NCBI RefSeq assembly: GCF_003105115.1
Contig: NZ_QETH01000001.1
Location: 120,876-184,875, forward strand
DNA: 64,000 nt
DNA from: Flavobacterium sp. HTF
GTDB lineage: Bacteria > Bacteroidota > Bacteroidia > Flavobacteriales > Flavobacteriaceae
Direction of reading: 5' to 3'
Below, one piece after another: positions 1 through 7,341 of the stretch (position 1 is the stretch's first letter; each line of letters begins with the position of its first letter). The notes beneath the pieces were generated by a model. That model made no database searches and had not been told where the DNA came from. It saw only the letters and a list, made by a program, of their open reading frames with translations. The position numbers and the translations under genes were made by a program.

Positions 1-359
1 TCCTTTGCATTATGCCCGCACAAAAGATGTTGCGGCTGATTGAAATGATTATTTAGAAGATTATTGAAATCTTTCAGGATTTTTTTTTCTTCTCCGAAAA
101 AAGAAGTCACCCTGAAATTTCGAATATCGCCTTTAATCGTAAAATACCCAACCGAAATACAAATGATTTTTCCAAATTCTGCCCAGATTCCCGCACGGTC
201 ATAAAATTCTTCAGGCGTAAAATCGTCTTTTCGCTGATATTGTGTTTTAAGATCCCAAAGCGATTGCATTTCTGCGTCAAGCGAATTAAAATTCTCTTCT
301 TCGGGAACGGTTTCTATATCCAGAAACAGAATGTTGTTGAGGTTTATTTTTTCAATCAT
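1..359 (-). CDS. PolB-like 3'-5' exonuclease, partial (C-terminus off window)
   Basis: Reading leftward from an ATG at 359, an uninterrupted frame runs off the window edge after about 119 codons. The N-terminus contains ILFLDIETVPEEE, where DIE is the metal-binding Exo I motif of DnaQ/PolB-type exonucleases. It continues with FYDRAGIWAEFGKIICISVGY and, near the edge, HLLCGHNAKE. This pattern fits the predicted PolB-related 3'-5' exonucleases of the DNA_pol_B_exo2 type, which remove nucleotides from DNA 3' ends using two metal ions. The Exo II and III motifs lie mostly outside the window, so the family is probable and activity is inferred. It is the first of a run of leftward genes. Confidence 0.7.
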   Translation of the reverse strand, partial: MIEKINLNNILFLDIETVPEEENFNSLDAEMQSLWDLKTQYQRKDDFTPEEFYDRAGIWAEFGKIICISVGYFTIKGDIRNFRVTSFFGEEKKILKDFNNLLNNHFNQPQHLLCGHNAK

Positions 360-490
360 ATTTTTAGTTTAAACACGAATTACACTAATTAACACGAATG
401 ATTTAGACTTAGTTAATTACACAAATAATAGTTTTGTAAATATAATAGTATAATTTTAATTTGTGTAAATCTGTGAAATTTGTGTTTGTT
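360..490. repeat. AT-rich gap with dispersed ACGAATT/TTTGTG words
   Basis: This short gap holds words such as cacgaattacactaatt (near 373) and tttgtgtaaatctgtgaaatttgtg (in two parts near 461-485). The same words make up the tandem array at 15316-16100 and also occur at 35040-35100 and 45975-46026. No gene is visible. Confidence 0.45.
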
Positions 491-967
491 TTAAAACAAA
501 CTTTGTTGTGTGCTCGGGTTTTCATGTTCCAAAAGCCATTTTTTTCGCCATATTTCTCCGGCATAACCAGTAAGTGAACCATTTGTACCAATTACACGAT
601 GACAGGGAACAACAATCCAAAGCGGATTTTTACCATTTGCAGACGCTACGGCACGAATCGCTTTTATGTCGCCGAGCTTTTTGGTCTGATCCATATAACT
701 TACGGTTTTTCCGTATGGAATTTCTAACAACACTTTCCATACTTTTTGTTGAAATTCTGTGCCTTTTGGATTTAGTTTTAGATCAAAATCAGTTCTTTTT
801 CCGTTAAAATATTCTTCAAGTTGAGAAACGGCATCTTTTAAAACCTTTGGAACTTCTGCAGAAACCTCATTGGTTCCAACATCAGAAACAGAAATTACAG
901 CAATACCATTTTCATCTCCAATGATCTTGGTGATTCCTAAAGGAGAGTTAATATAAACTGTTTCCAT
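491..967 (-). CDS. ogt: Methylated-DNA--[protein]-cysteine S-methyltransferase
   Basis: Suicide DNA repair protein that moves the alkyl group from O6-alkylguanine (or O4-alkylthymine) to its own cysteine. The active-site motif PCHRV is at about residues 121-125 (nucleophile Cys122), preceded by the DNA-binding stretch FQQKVWKVLLEIPYGKTVSY and followed by GYAGEIWRKKWLLEHE, all in the usual order. At 158 residues it is a normal length for the single-domain Ogt/MGT form, with no AdaA-type regulatory domain. The start is the ATG at 967. It stands alone between intergenic repeat words. Confidence 0.93.
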   Translation of the reverse strand: METVYINSPLGITKIIGDENGIAVISVSDVGTNEVSAEVPKVLKDAVSQLEEYFNGKRTDFDLKLNPKGTEFQQKVWKVLLEIPYGKTVSYMDQTKKLGDIKAIRAVASANGKNPLWIVVPCHRVIGTNGSLTGYAGEIWRKKWLLEHENPSTQQSLF

Positions 968-1080
968 ATTTTTTTACCACAAAGGCGCTAACGTTTACAC
1001 AAAGTTCGCAAAGTTTTTTTAAACCATATAAGTTATATAAGTAATTTAAGTTGGAATTTGTTAACAACGATTGTTATCCT

Positions 1081-1123
1081 GAGCGAAGTCGAAGGCTTAT
1101 GAAACCGGGCTTCGACTTCGCTC
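1081..1123. repeat. REP-like palindrome 1 (14-bp perfect arms)
   Basis: Arms gagcgaagtcgaag (1081-1094) and cttcgacttcgctc (1110-1123) are exact reverse complements around a 15-nt loop. The element lies 13 nt downstream of the 3' end of the epimerase gene (leftward), so it may end that transcript. The wording resembles the palindromes at 2010-2119 and 19094-19180. Confidence 0.75.
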
Positions 1124-1136
1124 CTCCTAACAATCT

Positions 1137-1952
1137 CTAATAATTTTCCAGGTTAAACTGATAATCCAAAACATTCTCAATTTTTTCGCTCGTAATAACT
1201 TTTTTAATACTCGATTTTTCAGAACTGAATTTTGGTAAAGCTAAGTTATGTTCTTTGGCTTTTTGAGTGTAATATTCCGCTCTAGTGGGGTGAAAAGGCG
1301 CAACGGCATTGAAAACCTCATTCCATTTTGCTTGGTTTATGATTTTTTTAATAATCCCGATACAATCCTTTTGATGAATTAAATTTACCGGAGCATCAGG
1401 ATGTTCAACGTTTTCTTTTCCAGATAAATGTTTTACAGGATGACGGTCTTCGCCGATTAATCCGCCGAAGCGTAAAATGCTGGTTTGGAAGTTTTTGTTT
1501 TCAAGAAGAATATTTTCGGTCAAAAGCAATTGCTTCCCGCTTTCCGTTTCTGGATTTGGAATTGTTTCTTCATTAATAAAATCGTTTTCATTTCCATATA
1601 CAGAGGTTGAACTTACGAAAAGTACTTTTTTGATAGTTGATTTTTCTATAAACGGAATCAGATGGGTAATCTTTTCTACAAAAACTTTCTTTTCTGTATC
1701 CGGATTATTTCCGCGCAGCTTAGGAGGAATATCTATAATTAAAATTTCGCTTTCCGCTAAAAACTCATTTATACTTTCAGAAACACTTTCGCTTTCAAGT
1801 GTAACCAAAAAAGGGTTTATTCCTGAGTTTTTCAGAATCGGAAGTTTGTTTTCTGAAGTTGTTGATCCCTTTACCGAATTTCCTTTTTCGATTAATTTTT
1901 TCGCTAAGGGTAAACCTAGCCAGCCACAGCCTAATATGCTTATTTGTTTCAT
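1137..1952 (-). CDS. NAD(P)-dependent epimerase/dehydratase-like SDR protein (YeeZ type)
   Basis: The N-terminus ISILGCGWLGLPLAKKL is a GxGxxG dinucleotide-binding loop followed by a Rossmann fold. LFVSSTSVYG resembles the Ser/Tyr catalytic strand of extended short-chain dehydrogenases, though the YxxxK motif is not clear. The C-terminal HPTRAEYYTQKAKE matches the YeeZ-like subgroup (NAD-dependent epimerase, unknown substrate). At 271 residues it is complete and of typical length. It starts at the ATG at 1952. The substrate cannot be told from sequence; a role in nucleotide-sugar or small-molecule reduction is only a guess. Confidence 0.75.
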   Translation of the reverse strand: MKQISILGCGWLGLPLAKKLIEKGNSVKGSTTSENKLPILKNSGINPFLVTLESESVSESINEFLAESEILIIDIPPKLRGNNPDTEKKVFVEKITHLIPFIEKSTIKKVLFVSSTSVYGNENDFINEETIPNPETESGKQLLLTENILLENKNFQTSILRFGGLIGEDRHPVKHLSGKENVEHPDAPVNLIHQKDCIGIIKKIINQAKWNEVFNAVAPFHPTRAEYYTQKAKEHNLALPKFSSEKSSIKKVITSEKIENVLDYQFNLENY

Positions 1953-2009
1953 TTATTTTAAAGTTGCAAAGGTTCAGAGTTGCAAAGTTACAAAGGTTAT
2001 ACACAAACT

Positions 2010-2119
2010 TGTCATTCTTAGCGACGAAGGATCGCACAATCCCGAAACTTCGGGGCGCATGCTAAATCGCCAATCTTTGTCGAGGTTTTGATTGTGATAC
2101 TTCGTCGCTAAGAATGACA
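2010..2119. repeat. REP-like palindrome 2 (20-bp perfect outer arms, nested inner stem)
   Basis: Outer arms 2010-2029 (tgtcattcttagcgacgaag) and 2100-2119 are exact reverse complements. Inside, gatcgcacaat is partly mirrored by attgtgat, and a 16-nt inner palindrome lies at 2040-2055 (tcccgaaacttcgggg). It sits 20 nt past the 3' end of the GNAT gene at 2139. It belongs to the same family as the palindrome at 19094-19180, sharing tgtcatt... and atcgca. Confidence 0.8.
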
Positions 2120-2138
2120 AAAAGAAAATGTTTTTTGA

Positions 2139-2588
2139 TTACAAATCCAGAAAAAAGCAAACTTTATCTTTTCCTTTTGCACCTATTCTTTGGTAGAATT
2201 TAATAGCTCTTTCGTTAAATTGTGGAGTACGCCACTGCATGTTGACGCAGTTTTTCTCTTTTCCGATTTGCTTCAATTTATTGATTAGAACTTCTCCAAT
2301 TCCAAAATTTCGGGCTTTTTCCTCCAAAAACAAACAATCCATGTAAATGAAATCGCCAGCGCTCCAGGTTGAATAGGTGAAATTATAAGAAACATAACCC
2401 ACAATATCATCATCAATTGCCACAACCAGACAAAACATCTTGGGATGTTTACTAAATAAAGCTTCTTTTAAGCCTTTTTCTTTCCCTTGAGGAGAAAAAT
2501 CGGCTTTTTCGTATTCTGCATGCTTTTGGCACAAAACAATTAATTGGGGCAAATCTGATGGCTCGCAATTTCTTATTGAATATTCCAT
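2139..2588 (-). CDS. GNAT family N-acetyltransferase
   Basis: Likely acetyl-CoA-dependent N-acetyltransferase of unknown substrate. It is 149 residues with the GNAT layout: N-terminal YSIRNCEPSDLPQLIVLC, a central acceptor region DFIYMDCLFLEEKARNFGIG in which the R-x-x-G-x-G/A acetyl-CoA loop is read as KARNFGIGEVL, and a C-terminal NERAIKFYQRIGAKGKDKVCFFLDL, the family's usual FYxxxGF-like end. The first 16 bases overlap the 3' end of the LysR gene (2573-3475), so the two are probably co-transcribed and translationally coupled. Confidence 0.85.
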   Translation of the reverse strand: MEYSIRNCEPSDLPQLIVLCQKHAEYEKADFSPQGKEKGLKEALFSKHPKMFCLVVAIDDDIVGYVSYNFTYSTWSAGDFIYMDCLFLEEKARNFGIGEVLINKLKQIGKEKNCVNMQWRTPQFNERAIKFYQRIGAKGKDKVCFFLDL

Positions 2589-3475
2589 TGAAGATTGATT
2601 TCGGTTTGTAAAAAGGTTATGAAATGATGAAAATAATTAGGGTATTGCTGATTTTCGCGAACGGCAATAAAATGTTTTCTTTTTAAGCCGTTTTTACCAA
2701 TCTTAATCGCTTTTACCGGACTCGTTTTTAAATGTGGCAACAAAGCCCATTTTGCCATTGACATGACGCCCATATCTGCTTTGACCATTTCCAGCGAAGC
2801 TTCGGTTAATGGCATAGGCGTAATTTTTTTTGGAGTGACTTTGGCAGGAGCCAGAAGAAACTGATGAATAGTAACCGTTTCCATCGGAAGGGAGTGAATC
2901 AGCAAATGTTCATTGATAAAATCCTCTGCAACAACGTATTTTTTATCTGCCCAGCAATGATTTTCTGAAACCACCATAACGACTTCATCCTGAAACAGCT
3001 CAGTATATTTAATATTCGTGTCCTTTATCTGGTCGCTGACAATAGCAATATCAATTACATTTTCCAATAATTTTTGTAGCGGAATATGCGTCGCTTCTGC
3101 TACAATTTTTAATTCAACATTGGGGTACAAAAGATGAAACTGCTTTAAAACCGAAGGAAGCCAGTGGTAACTTGAGAAACATTCGGTACTGATTCTGATT
3201 TCGCCATATTCACCAAAAACCATTTGTTTGATCTGGGTTTCGGTTTGAGAAAGTTTTTCTAAGATTTCTTTGGCGGTTTCATAGATTTTTTCTCCGGCCT
3301 GAGTCAAAACCAGTTTTTTATTTGTTCTTAAAAAAATCGCAGTTCCCAATTGATATTCAGCTTCTTTGAGCTGATGACTCAACGCCGATTGTGTCAGGTG
3401 AAGTTTATCAATTGCTTTGGTGATGCTTCCTTCTTCGACAATTGCTTTGATCAATCGTAAATGACGTATTTCCAT
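2573..3475 (-). CDS. LysR family transcriptional regulator
   Basis: DNA-binding regulator of 300 residues with the standard layout. An N-terminal winged helix-turn-helix (about residues 1-60) shows HLRLIKAIVEEGSITKAIDKL and LTQSALSHQLKEAEYQLG, then a periplasmic-binding-like effector domain (about 90-290). It diverges from the rhodanese gene at 3620 across 144 bp containing the palindrome atcaaattgat (3536-3546), an arrangement typical of LysR regulators that control the divergent gene. EGSITKAIDKLHLTQSALSHQ resembles MetR-like regulators, so a sulfur-related role fits, but the effector is unknown. Confidence 0.9.
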   Translation of the reverse strand: MEIRHLRLIKAIVEEGSITKAIDKLHLTQSALSHQLKEAEYQLGTAIFLRTNKKLVLTQAGEKIYETAKEILEKLSQTETQIKQMVFGEYGEIRISTECFSSYHWLPSVLKQFHLLYPNVELKIVAEATHIPLQKLLENVIDIAIVSDQIKDTNIKYTELFQDEVVMVVSENHCWADKKYVVAEDFINEHLLIHSLPMETVTIHQFLLAPAKVTPKKITPMPLTEASLEMVKADMGVMSMAKWALLPHLKTSPVKAIKIGKNGLKRKHFIAVRENQQYPNYFHHFITFLQTEINLQWNIQ

Positions 3476-3535
3476 TTTTATAGAATTAGATACAAAGGAA
3501 CAAAATTTTAGAATGGATTTTCATGAAAAAAAGTA

Positions 3536-3546
3536 ATCAAATTGAT
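3536..3546. promoter_or_regulatory. Candidate LysR operator (T-N11-A palindrome)
   Basis: atcaa-a-ttgat is a perfect 11-bp palindrome between the LysR gene and the rhodanese gene. It is centred about 42 bp upstream of the candidate -7 element at 3583. LysR proteins usually bind interrupted palindromes in such divergent gaps; binding here is inferred. Confidence 0.35.
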
Positions 3547-3582
3547 GAATTCTTTTCGTTATTATGGTGTTTAATGTTCAGT

Positions 3583-3590
3583 TACTTTTG
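3583..3590 (+). promoter_or_regulatory. Promoter -7 element for rhodanese gene
   Basis: TACTTTTG matches the Bacteroidetes -7 consensus TAnnTTTG and lies 30 bp before the start codon. I see no clear TTTG -33 partner, which would suit a gene needing an activator. Confidence 0.45.
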
Positions 3591-3619
3591 AAAAAATTAA
3601 TCCTAAAAACGATAATACA

Positions 3620-4015
3620 ATGGAAGCACAGATTAAACATTATGAGAATAAATTAGCATTTGAAATGGATCCTTCTGATTTGTTTGATGTTTTGAATAAC
3701 GGAGAAAAAGTGGTTGTAATTGATGCCCGAAAAGCATTTGGTTTTGAAGCGGAACATATTCCGACAGCTATTAATATTCCGCATCGCGAAATGAACACGG
3801 AAACAACTAAACATCTGGATAAAGAAGTTTTGTATGTAACTTATTGCGACGGAATTGGCTGCAACGCTTCAACCAAAGGCGCACTCAATATGGCAAAATT
3901 AGGTTTTAAAGTAAAAGAGCTAATGGGAGGAATAGAGTGGTGGAAGTTTGATGGTTATGCTACTGAAGGTACAAATGGTATAAAAACGGGATCGAAAATA
4001 GAATGTGCGTGTTAA
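3620..4015 (+). CDS. Rhodanese-like domain protein
   Basis: Single rhodanese domain of 131 residues. VVVIDARKAFGFEAEHIPTAINIPHREM is the CH2A-type start of the fold, and YVTYCDGIGCNASTKGA holds the likely catalytic loop, with Cys in YCDGIGCN as persulfide carrier. Such domains transfer sulfane sulfur or act as redox/arsenate-type cysteine enzymes. The loop has two cysteines (CDGIGC) and the protein ends in ECAC, so it is cysteine-rich for its size. It diverges from the LysR gene, its likely regulator. Substrate unknown. Confidence 0.85.
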   Translation: MEAQIKHYENKLAFEMDPSDLFDVLNNGEKVVVIDARKAFGFEAEHIPTAINIPHREMNTETTKHLDKEVLYVTYCDGIGCNASTKGALNMAKLGFKVKELMGGIEWWKFDGYATEGTNGIKTGSKIECAC

Positions 4016-4020
4016 TTTTC

Positions 4021-4080
4021 CAGGTACAAAGGTACAAAGGTGCAGAGGAGCAAAGGTTCTAAGGTTCTAAGGTTCTAAGG
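4021..4080. repeat. Short tandem words (ggtacaaa and aaggttct)
   Basis: The stretch begins with repeated ggtacaaa (4023-4040) and continues with three tandem copies of aaggttct (4053-4076) plus a partial one. An inverted copy of ggtacaaag occurs past the terminator near 4134. Similar 'aaggttctaag' words occur near 32433, 44540 and 44850. Confidence 0.6.
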
Positions 4081-4102
4081 TTTCTTAGCATATCTAAAAA
4101 AC

Positions 4103-4130
4103 AAAAAGCACTATTTTCATAGTGCTTTTT
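4103..4130. terminator. Bidirectional terminator between convergent genes
   Basis: A 12-bp stem aaaaagcactat/atagtgcttttt with loop tttc lies between the rhodanese gene and the convergent SRPBCC gene. A-run and T-run flank the stem, so it can work on both strands. Confidence 0.85.
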
Positions 4131-4156
4131 TAAATCTTTGTACCTTTGAACCTAAT

Positions 4157-4576
4157 TTACGATTCAATCAAAGCTTTTAATCCCTGAAGAATCGGATTTT
4201 CTTCACCTTGTGGTTCTTCCTGTACAGCTCCGGGACGATTGTCTTCCTGAATTATTTCGAGTTTTGTTTTCTGATTTTCTTCAGATAAAATATAACTCAT
4301 GATAAAATAATTCTCCGGTTTATCTTCTAATTCGGGTCTTGGAAAAAACAACGAATATTTAATTTTCTTATTTGGTATAACTTCTAAAACAGTTCCCCAT
4401 TGCTCAAAAACCTGGCCTTCCCATTCATTTCTAAATCTGATTTCATGATTGGTTTTCCAATCTGTAAGTAAATCACTTCCATACTGCCATTGCTTGACCA
4501 ATTCCGGTTGCGTTAAGGCATTCCATACTTTTTCGACTGGGGCATTGAGAATGATTGTAGAAATGTTTGTTGCCAT
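4157..4576 (-). CDS. SRPBCC/AHSA1-like domain protein
   Basis: It has 139 residues and a START/Bet v1-like fold signature: ISTIILNAPVEKVWNALTQPELVKQW at the start, a central FEQWGTVLEVIPNKKIKYSLFFPRPE, and a C-terminal helix. This is the pattern of the AHSA1/activator-of-Hsp90-like SRPBCC family, cytosolic proteins with a hydrophobic ligand cavity. Ligand and role are unknown. It lies 11 bp downstream of the M28 peptidase gene on the same strand and may share its transcript. Confidence 0.85.
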   Translation of the reverse strand: MATNISTIILNAPVEKVWNALTQPELVKQWQYGSDLLTDWKTNHEIRFRNEWEGQVFEQWGTVLEVIPNKKIKYSLFFPRPELEDKPENYFIMSYILSEENQKTKLEIIQEDNRPGAVQEEPQGEENPILQGLKALIES

Positions 4577-4587
4577 AATTATTTTAT

Positions 4588-6981
4588 TTATTCGGGTTTA
4601 GCAATCGGCGCTAAACTATCTTTTGCAATAACGACACTATCTTTTACAGGAGCAGTTTCAATCGGTTTCAAAGGCGCTGTATATCTTTTTATTTTCTGTT
4701 GAATTAAAACGGCATCATTCAGAACAAAAGGTGTCGGCATCATCCATTCGCTTCTTGGCTTGATATTTAATAACGGATTTGTCATTAAATCAAAAGAACT
4801 TTCAATAAGATCCATATCAAAAACAGATGATTTATTAATGTAAAAATCCATTACAAGCGGTTCATTTCCTACAACATAATAACATAATATTTTTATATCA
4901 TCACGTTCTAAACGATTTGATTTTTGACCTGAAGTTTCCACTCCATTCGCCTTAAAATTGTAAAACGTCATTTTTCGGTTTGCATAAATGTCGTAACGAT
5001 TGACTTTGCGATTTGGTGTGATTTTTATTTTTAAATACCTGTTGTTGCCTACTACACTGTCTTTTATGAAGGTGATAGTTGGTTTCGGAACATCAACTTT
5101 TGGCGCAATGGCGCTGTAGCTAAAAGTTGAGTTGTATTTGCTTGCTATTGGAAGCCCGTTTAGACCAACTGCTTTTTGATTCATTTGTCCCAGGTATGAT
5201 TTGGTCCAGTCATCAAGGTTTGTATCGTAAGTTGTCCAGACTGCCGAATCGTTATCGGCATTATAAACATACAGTAAACTGTTTGATTTCGCTTTGCCTT
5301 GTTCGTAACCCGAATGGATACCCGCATACACAAAAAAGCCAATCGAAATAACAAAGAACAACATTGTCCAGGCTCCTTTTTTAGAAAATGCCCCAAATAC
5401 CGGAAGCAATAATCCGAAAAGCAAAACAGTAAGAACAGCGCTTCCGAAAAGTATTTTTAACCCTAAACCAACCGGAAACATTACGATAAACGGAGCAACA
5501 ATTGCCAATGCAGGAATACTAAACAATAAATTCAGTCCTAAACTGTAATGTTGCGTGATAACGAAAATTCCAAATAAAAATATTCCGAAGTAAACGGGAA
5601 TAATTAAGAATCCTGCTCCCGTTAAGCTATTAGCCAAAAAGGCATTAATGATGATCCAAAGCAACAAAGGTGCTACGAAATGATTCATCGTAATTTTTCC
5701 TTCTGAGAAATGGTGGTAAAAAGCAAAACAAATTGCAATGCTTAGTGTTACAAAAGCCCCAATGTAGGCATGTCCGTTATAAGTGAACCCATTCAAAAAA
5801 TCAGAATACTGCGGATATATCTCCCCAATAATTTTCCATCCTAAAAAAGTAACCAGTCCTGCAATGATAACGGATCCCAATAATGGAACAAATCCTCTGA
5901 AAATCTCCCTGAAAGAGATGACACGTTTTACTTTTCCGATGAAGATAAAAATAATTAATAATCCTAAGGCAATAAATGTCATAGGGGCAACCCATTCAAA
6001 AGGGTAACTTATAAAATATCCGAAAGGAGCATTAAAATAAACATTGTCTTTTGTACTGGCTGTTGTATTTAAATCGATATTCGAAAAATACTTCATCAAA
6101 GGCATTAAGTATGTTCCCTGGTGAGTAAGCGTAGTTTTGTTTAAATGCTGGATATCGTCCTGTTGAGTATGATAGTTAAAATGCCCGTCGATAAAAGCAA
6201 AATTAAATCCCTGGATATTTCCCTGTTCTCTGAAAACAGTAAGATCGGTATCGTTAGGCAGCATTTTGTAAATGCTGTACATTAGTGAATTTGAAACCGG
6301 AAATTTGGTCTTTGCGTTTGCAAATTCTTTAACAAGAGCTTCGTTTCCTTTGTTGGTTTCCATAAGCATATAGCTTGGACCTGCAGAACCTCTGGCTTCA
6401 AAGTTTAAAACCAAACCTACATCTTTTGACCACGGATGCTTGTTTACAAAAAGGGCTGCACCGTTTAATCCTAATTCTTCGGCATCAGAAAAAAGAATGA
6501 TAATATCATTTTTATGAGGCTGATTTGAATATAAAAAAGCACGCACACCTTCAAGGATAGTGGCAACTCCTGAGGCATCATCACTGGCTCCCTTAGAAAA
6601 TGAGTGTGGGGCACTATCATAATGGGAAAGAAGTAAAAGCGCTTTTGAGTTATCAGATCCTTTTATACGGGCAAGGATGTTTTTTGATTTTACCAATAAA
6701 CCTTTGTCATTGAGTGTATATCCTTCCTGAATAGAAGTTTCTAAACCAATTCGGTTCAGTTCAAGTTTAAGATAATTAGCAACCAGTTCATGATTTGTCG
6801 AACCTACAAAATGGGGTTTTTGCGATATGATTCTGACCTGGTTTAATGCTCTCTCTGTTGAAAATTCCGCTAAGGCTTCTTCATTTTTAGAAACCCACTG
6901 AGGCATCATTGTCGCATATATTATTGCCAAAATGGCAATTATGCATAGAAAAGCTAGTATTGAAGTAGGATTTTTTTTCAT
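4588..6981 (-). CDS. Membrane-anchored M28 family zinc aminopeptidase
   Basis: Peptidase of 797 residues. An N-terminal membrane anchor (about 8-25) is followed by an M28 catalytic domain with the zinc ligands visible: His120 in LLSHYDS, Asp134 in GASDDASG, the Glu pair in SDAEELG (about 168-169), EARG and a distal HTQQDD. About eight hydrophobic segments follow (about 325-560), then a soluble C-terminal domain. This matches the vacuolar-membrane-protease-like M28 arrangement seen in Bacteroidetes, with the catalytic domain probably outside the cytoplasm. It likely trims peptides with free N-termini; the substrate is unknown. Complete, with no broken motif. Confidence 0.88.
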   Translation of the reverse strand: MKKNPTSILAFLCIIAILAIIYATMMPQWVSKNEEALAEFSTERALNQVRIISQKPHFVGSTNHELVANYLKLELNRIGLETSIQEGYTLNDKGLLVKSKNILARIKGSDNSKALLLLSHYDSAPHSFSKGASDDASGVATILEGVRAFLYSNQPHKNDIIILFSDAEELGLNGAALFVNKHPWSKDVGLVLNFEARGSAGPSYMLMETNKGNEALVKEFANAKTKFPVSNSLMYSIYKMLPNDTDLTVFREQGNIQGFNFAFIDGHFNYHTQQDDIQHLNKTTLTHQGTYLMPLMKYFSNIDLNTTASTKDNVYFNAPFGYFISYPFEWVAPMTFIALGLLIIFIFIGKVKRVISFREIFRGFVPLLGSVIIAGLVTFLGWKIIGEIYPQYSDFLNGFTYNGHAYIGAFVTLSIAICFAFYHHFSEGKITMNHFVAPLLLWIIINAFLANSLTGAGFLIIPVYFGIFLFGIFVITQHYSLGLNLLFSIPALAIVAPFIVMFPVGLGLKILFGSAVLTVLLFGLLLPVFGAFSKKGAWTMLFFVISIGFFVYAGIHSGYEQGKAKSNSLLYVYNADNDSAVWTTYDTNLDDWTKSYLGQMNQKAVGLNGLPIASKYNSTFSYSAIAPKVDVPKPTITFIKDSVVGNNRYLKIKITPNRKVNRYDIYANRKMTFYNFKANGVETSGQKSNRLERDDIKILCYYVVGNEPLVMDFYINKSSVFDMDLIESSFDLMTNPLLNIKPRSEWMMPTPFVLNDAVLIQQKIKRYTAPLKPIETAPVKDSVVIAKDSLAPIAKPE

Positions 6982-6993
6982 AGTCGAAATATA

Positions 6994-7341
6994 CTAAATT
7001 TCTTTTTTCACAAGCATAAAATAATCATTGTCTAATGACCTGTATCCCTGGTCGTATAGAAAATAATAAGTGTTGCCTGTTTTGGTCTGCAAAATATTAG
7101 TAAAAAAATCAAAATCAAAGCCTTTGTTTATCATTTTCTCTCTGGTTGTCTTTGATTTTCCTTCTGTGTTCAGTTCTGACAGAATACGGTAATTTTTGCG
7201 TAATTTATTGTTTATATTTCGCATGAAATTATTACTATCCTTATTTATTTTGTTGTTATAGGCATTTCTACAGCTGTCCGAACAGAATTTCTTGTCTTCA
7301 CGGCCGACAATTTTTTCAGAACATTCAAGGCATGTTTTCAT
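6994..7341 (-). CDS. Small zinc-ribbon protein
   Basis: 115-residue protein. The N-terminus CLECSEKIVGREDKKFCSDSC has a CxxC...CxxxC spacing that forms a treble-clef/zinc ribbon like the DUF2116 group, followed by RNAYNNKINKD. The C-terminal part (FDFDFFTNILQTKTGNTYYFLYDQGYRSLDNDYFMLVKK) is not one I can name. Its start codon overlaps the stop of the GNAT-nitrilase gene by 4 bp (7338-7341), so the two are translationally coupled. Function unknown; nucleic-acid or protein binding is possible. Confidence 0.75.
   Translation of the reverse strand: MKTCLECSEKIVGREDKKFCSDSCRNAYNNKINKDSNNFMRNINNKLRKNYRILSELNTEGKSKTTREKMINKGFDFDFFTNILQTKTGNTYYFLYDQGYRSLDNDYFMLVKKEI

Noticed and set aside
1477..2091. 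Long rightward frames opposite the epimerase gene.
   Set aside because: They are antisense shadows rich in Ser/Phe/Leu without start signals or domains.
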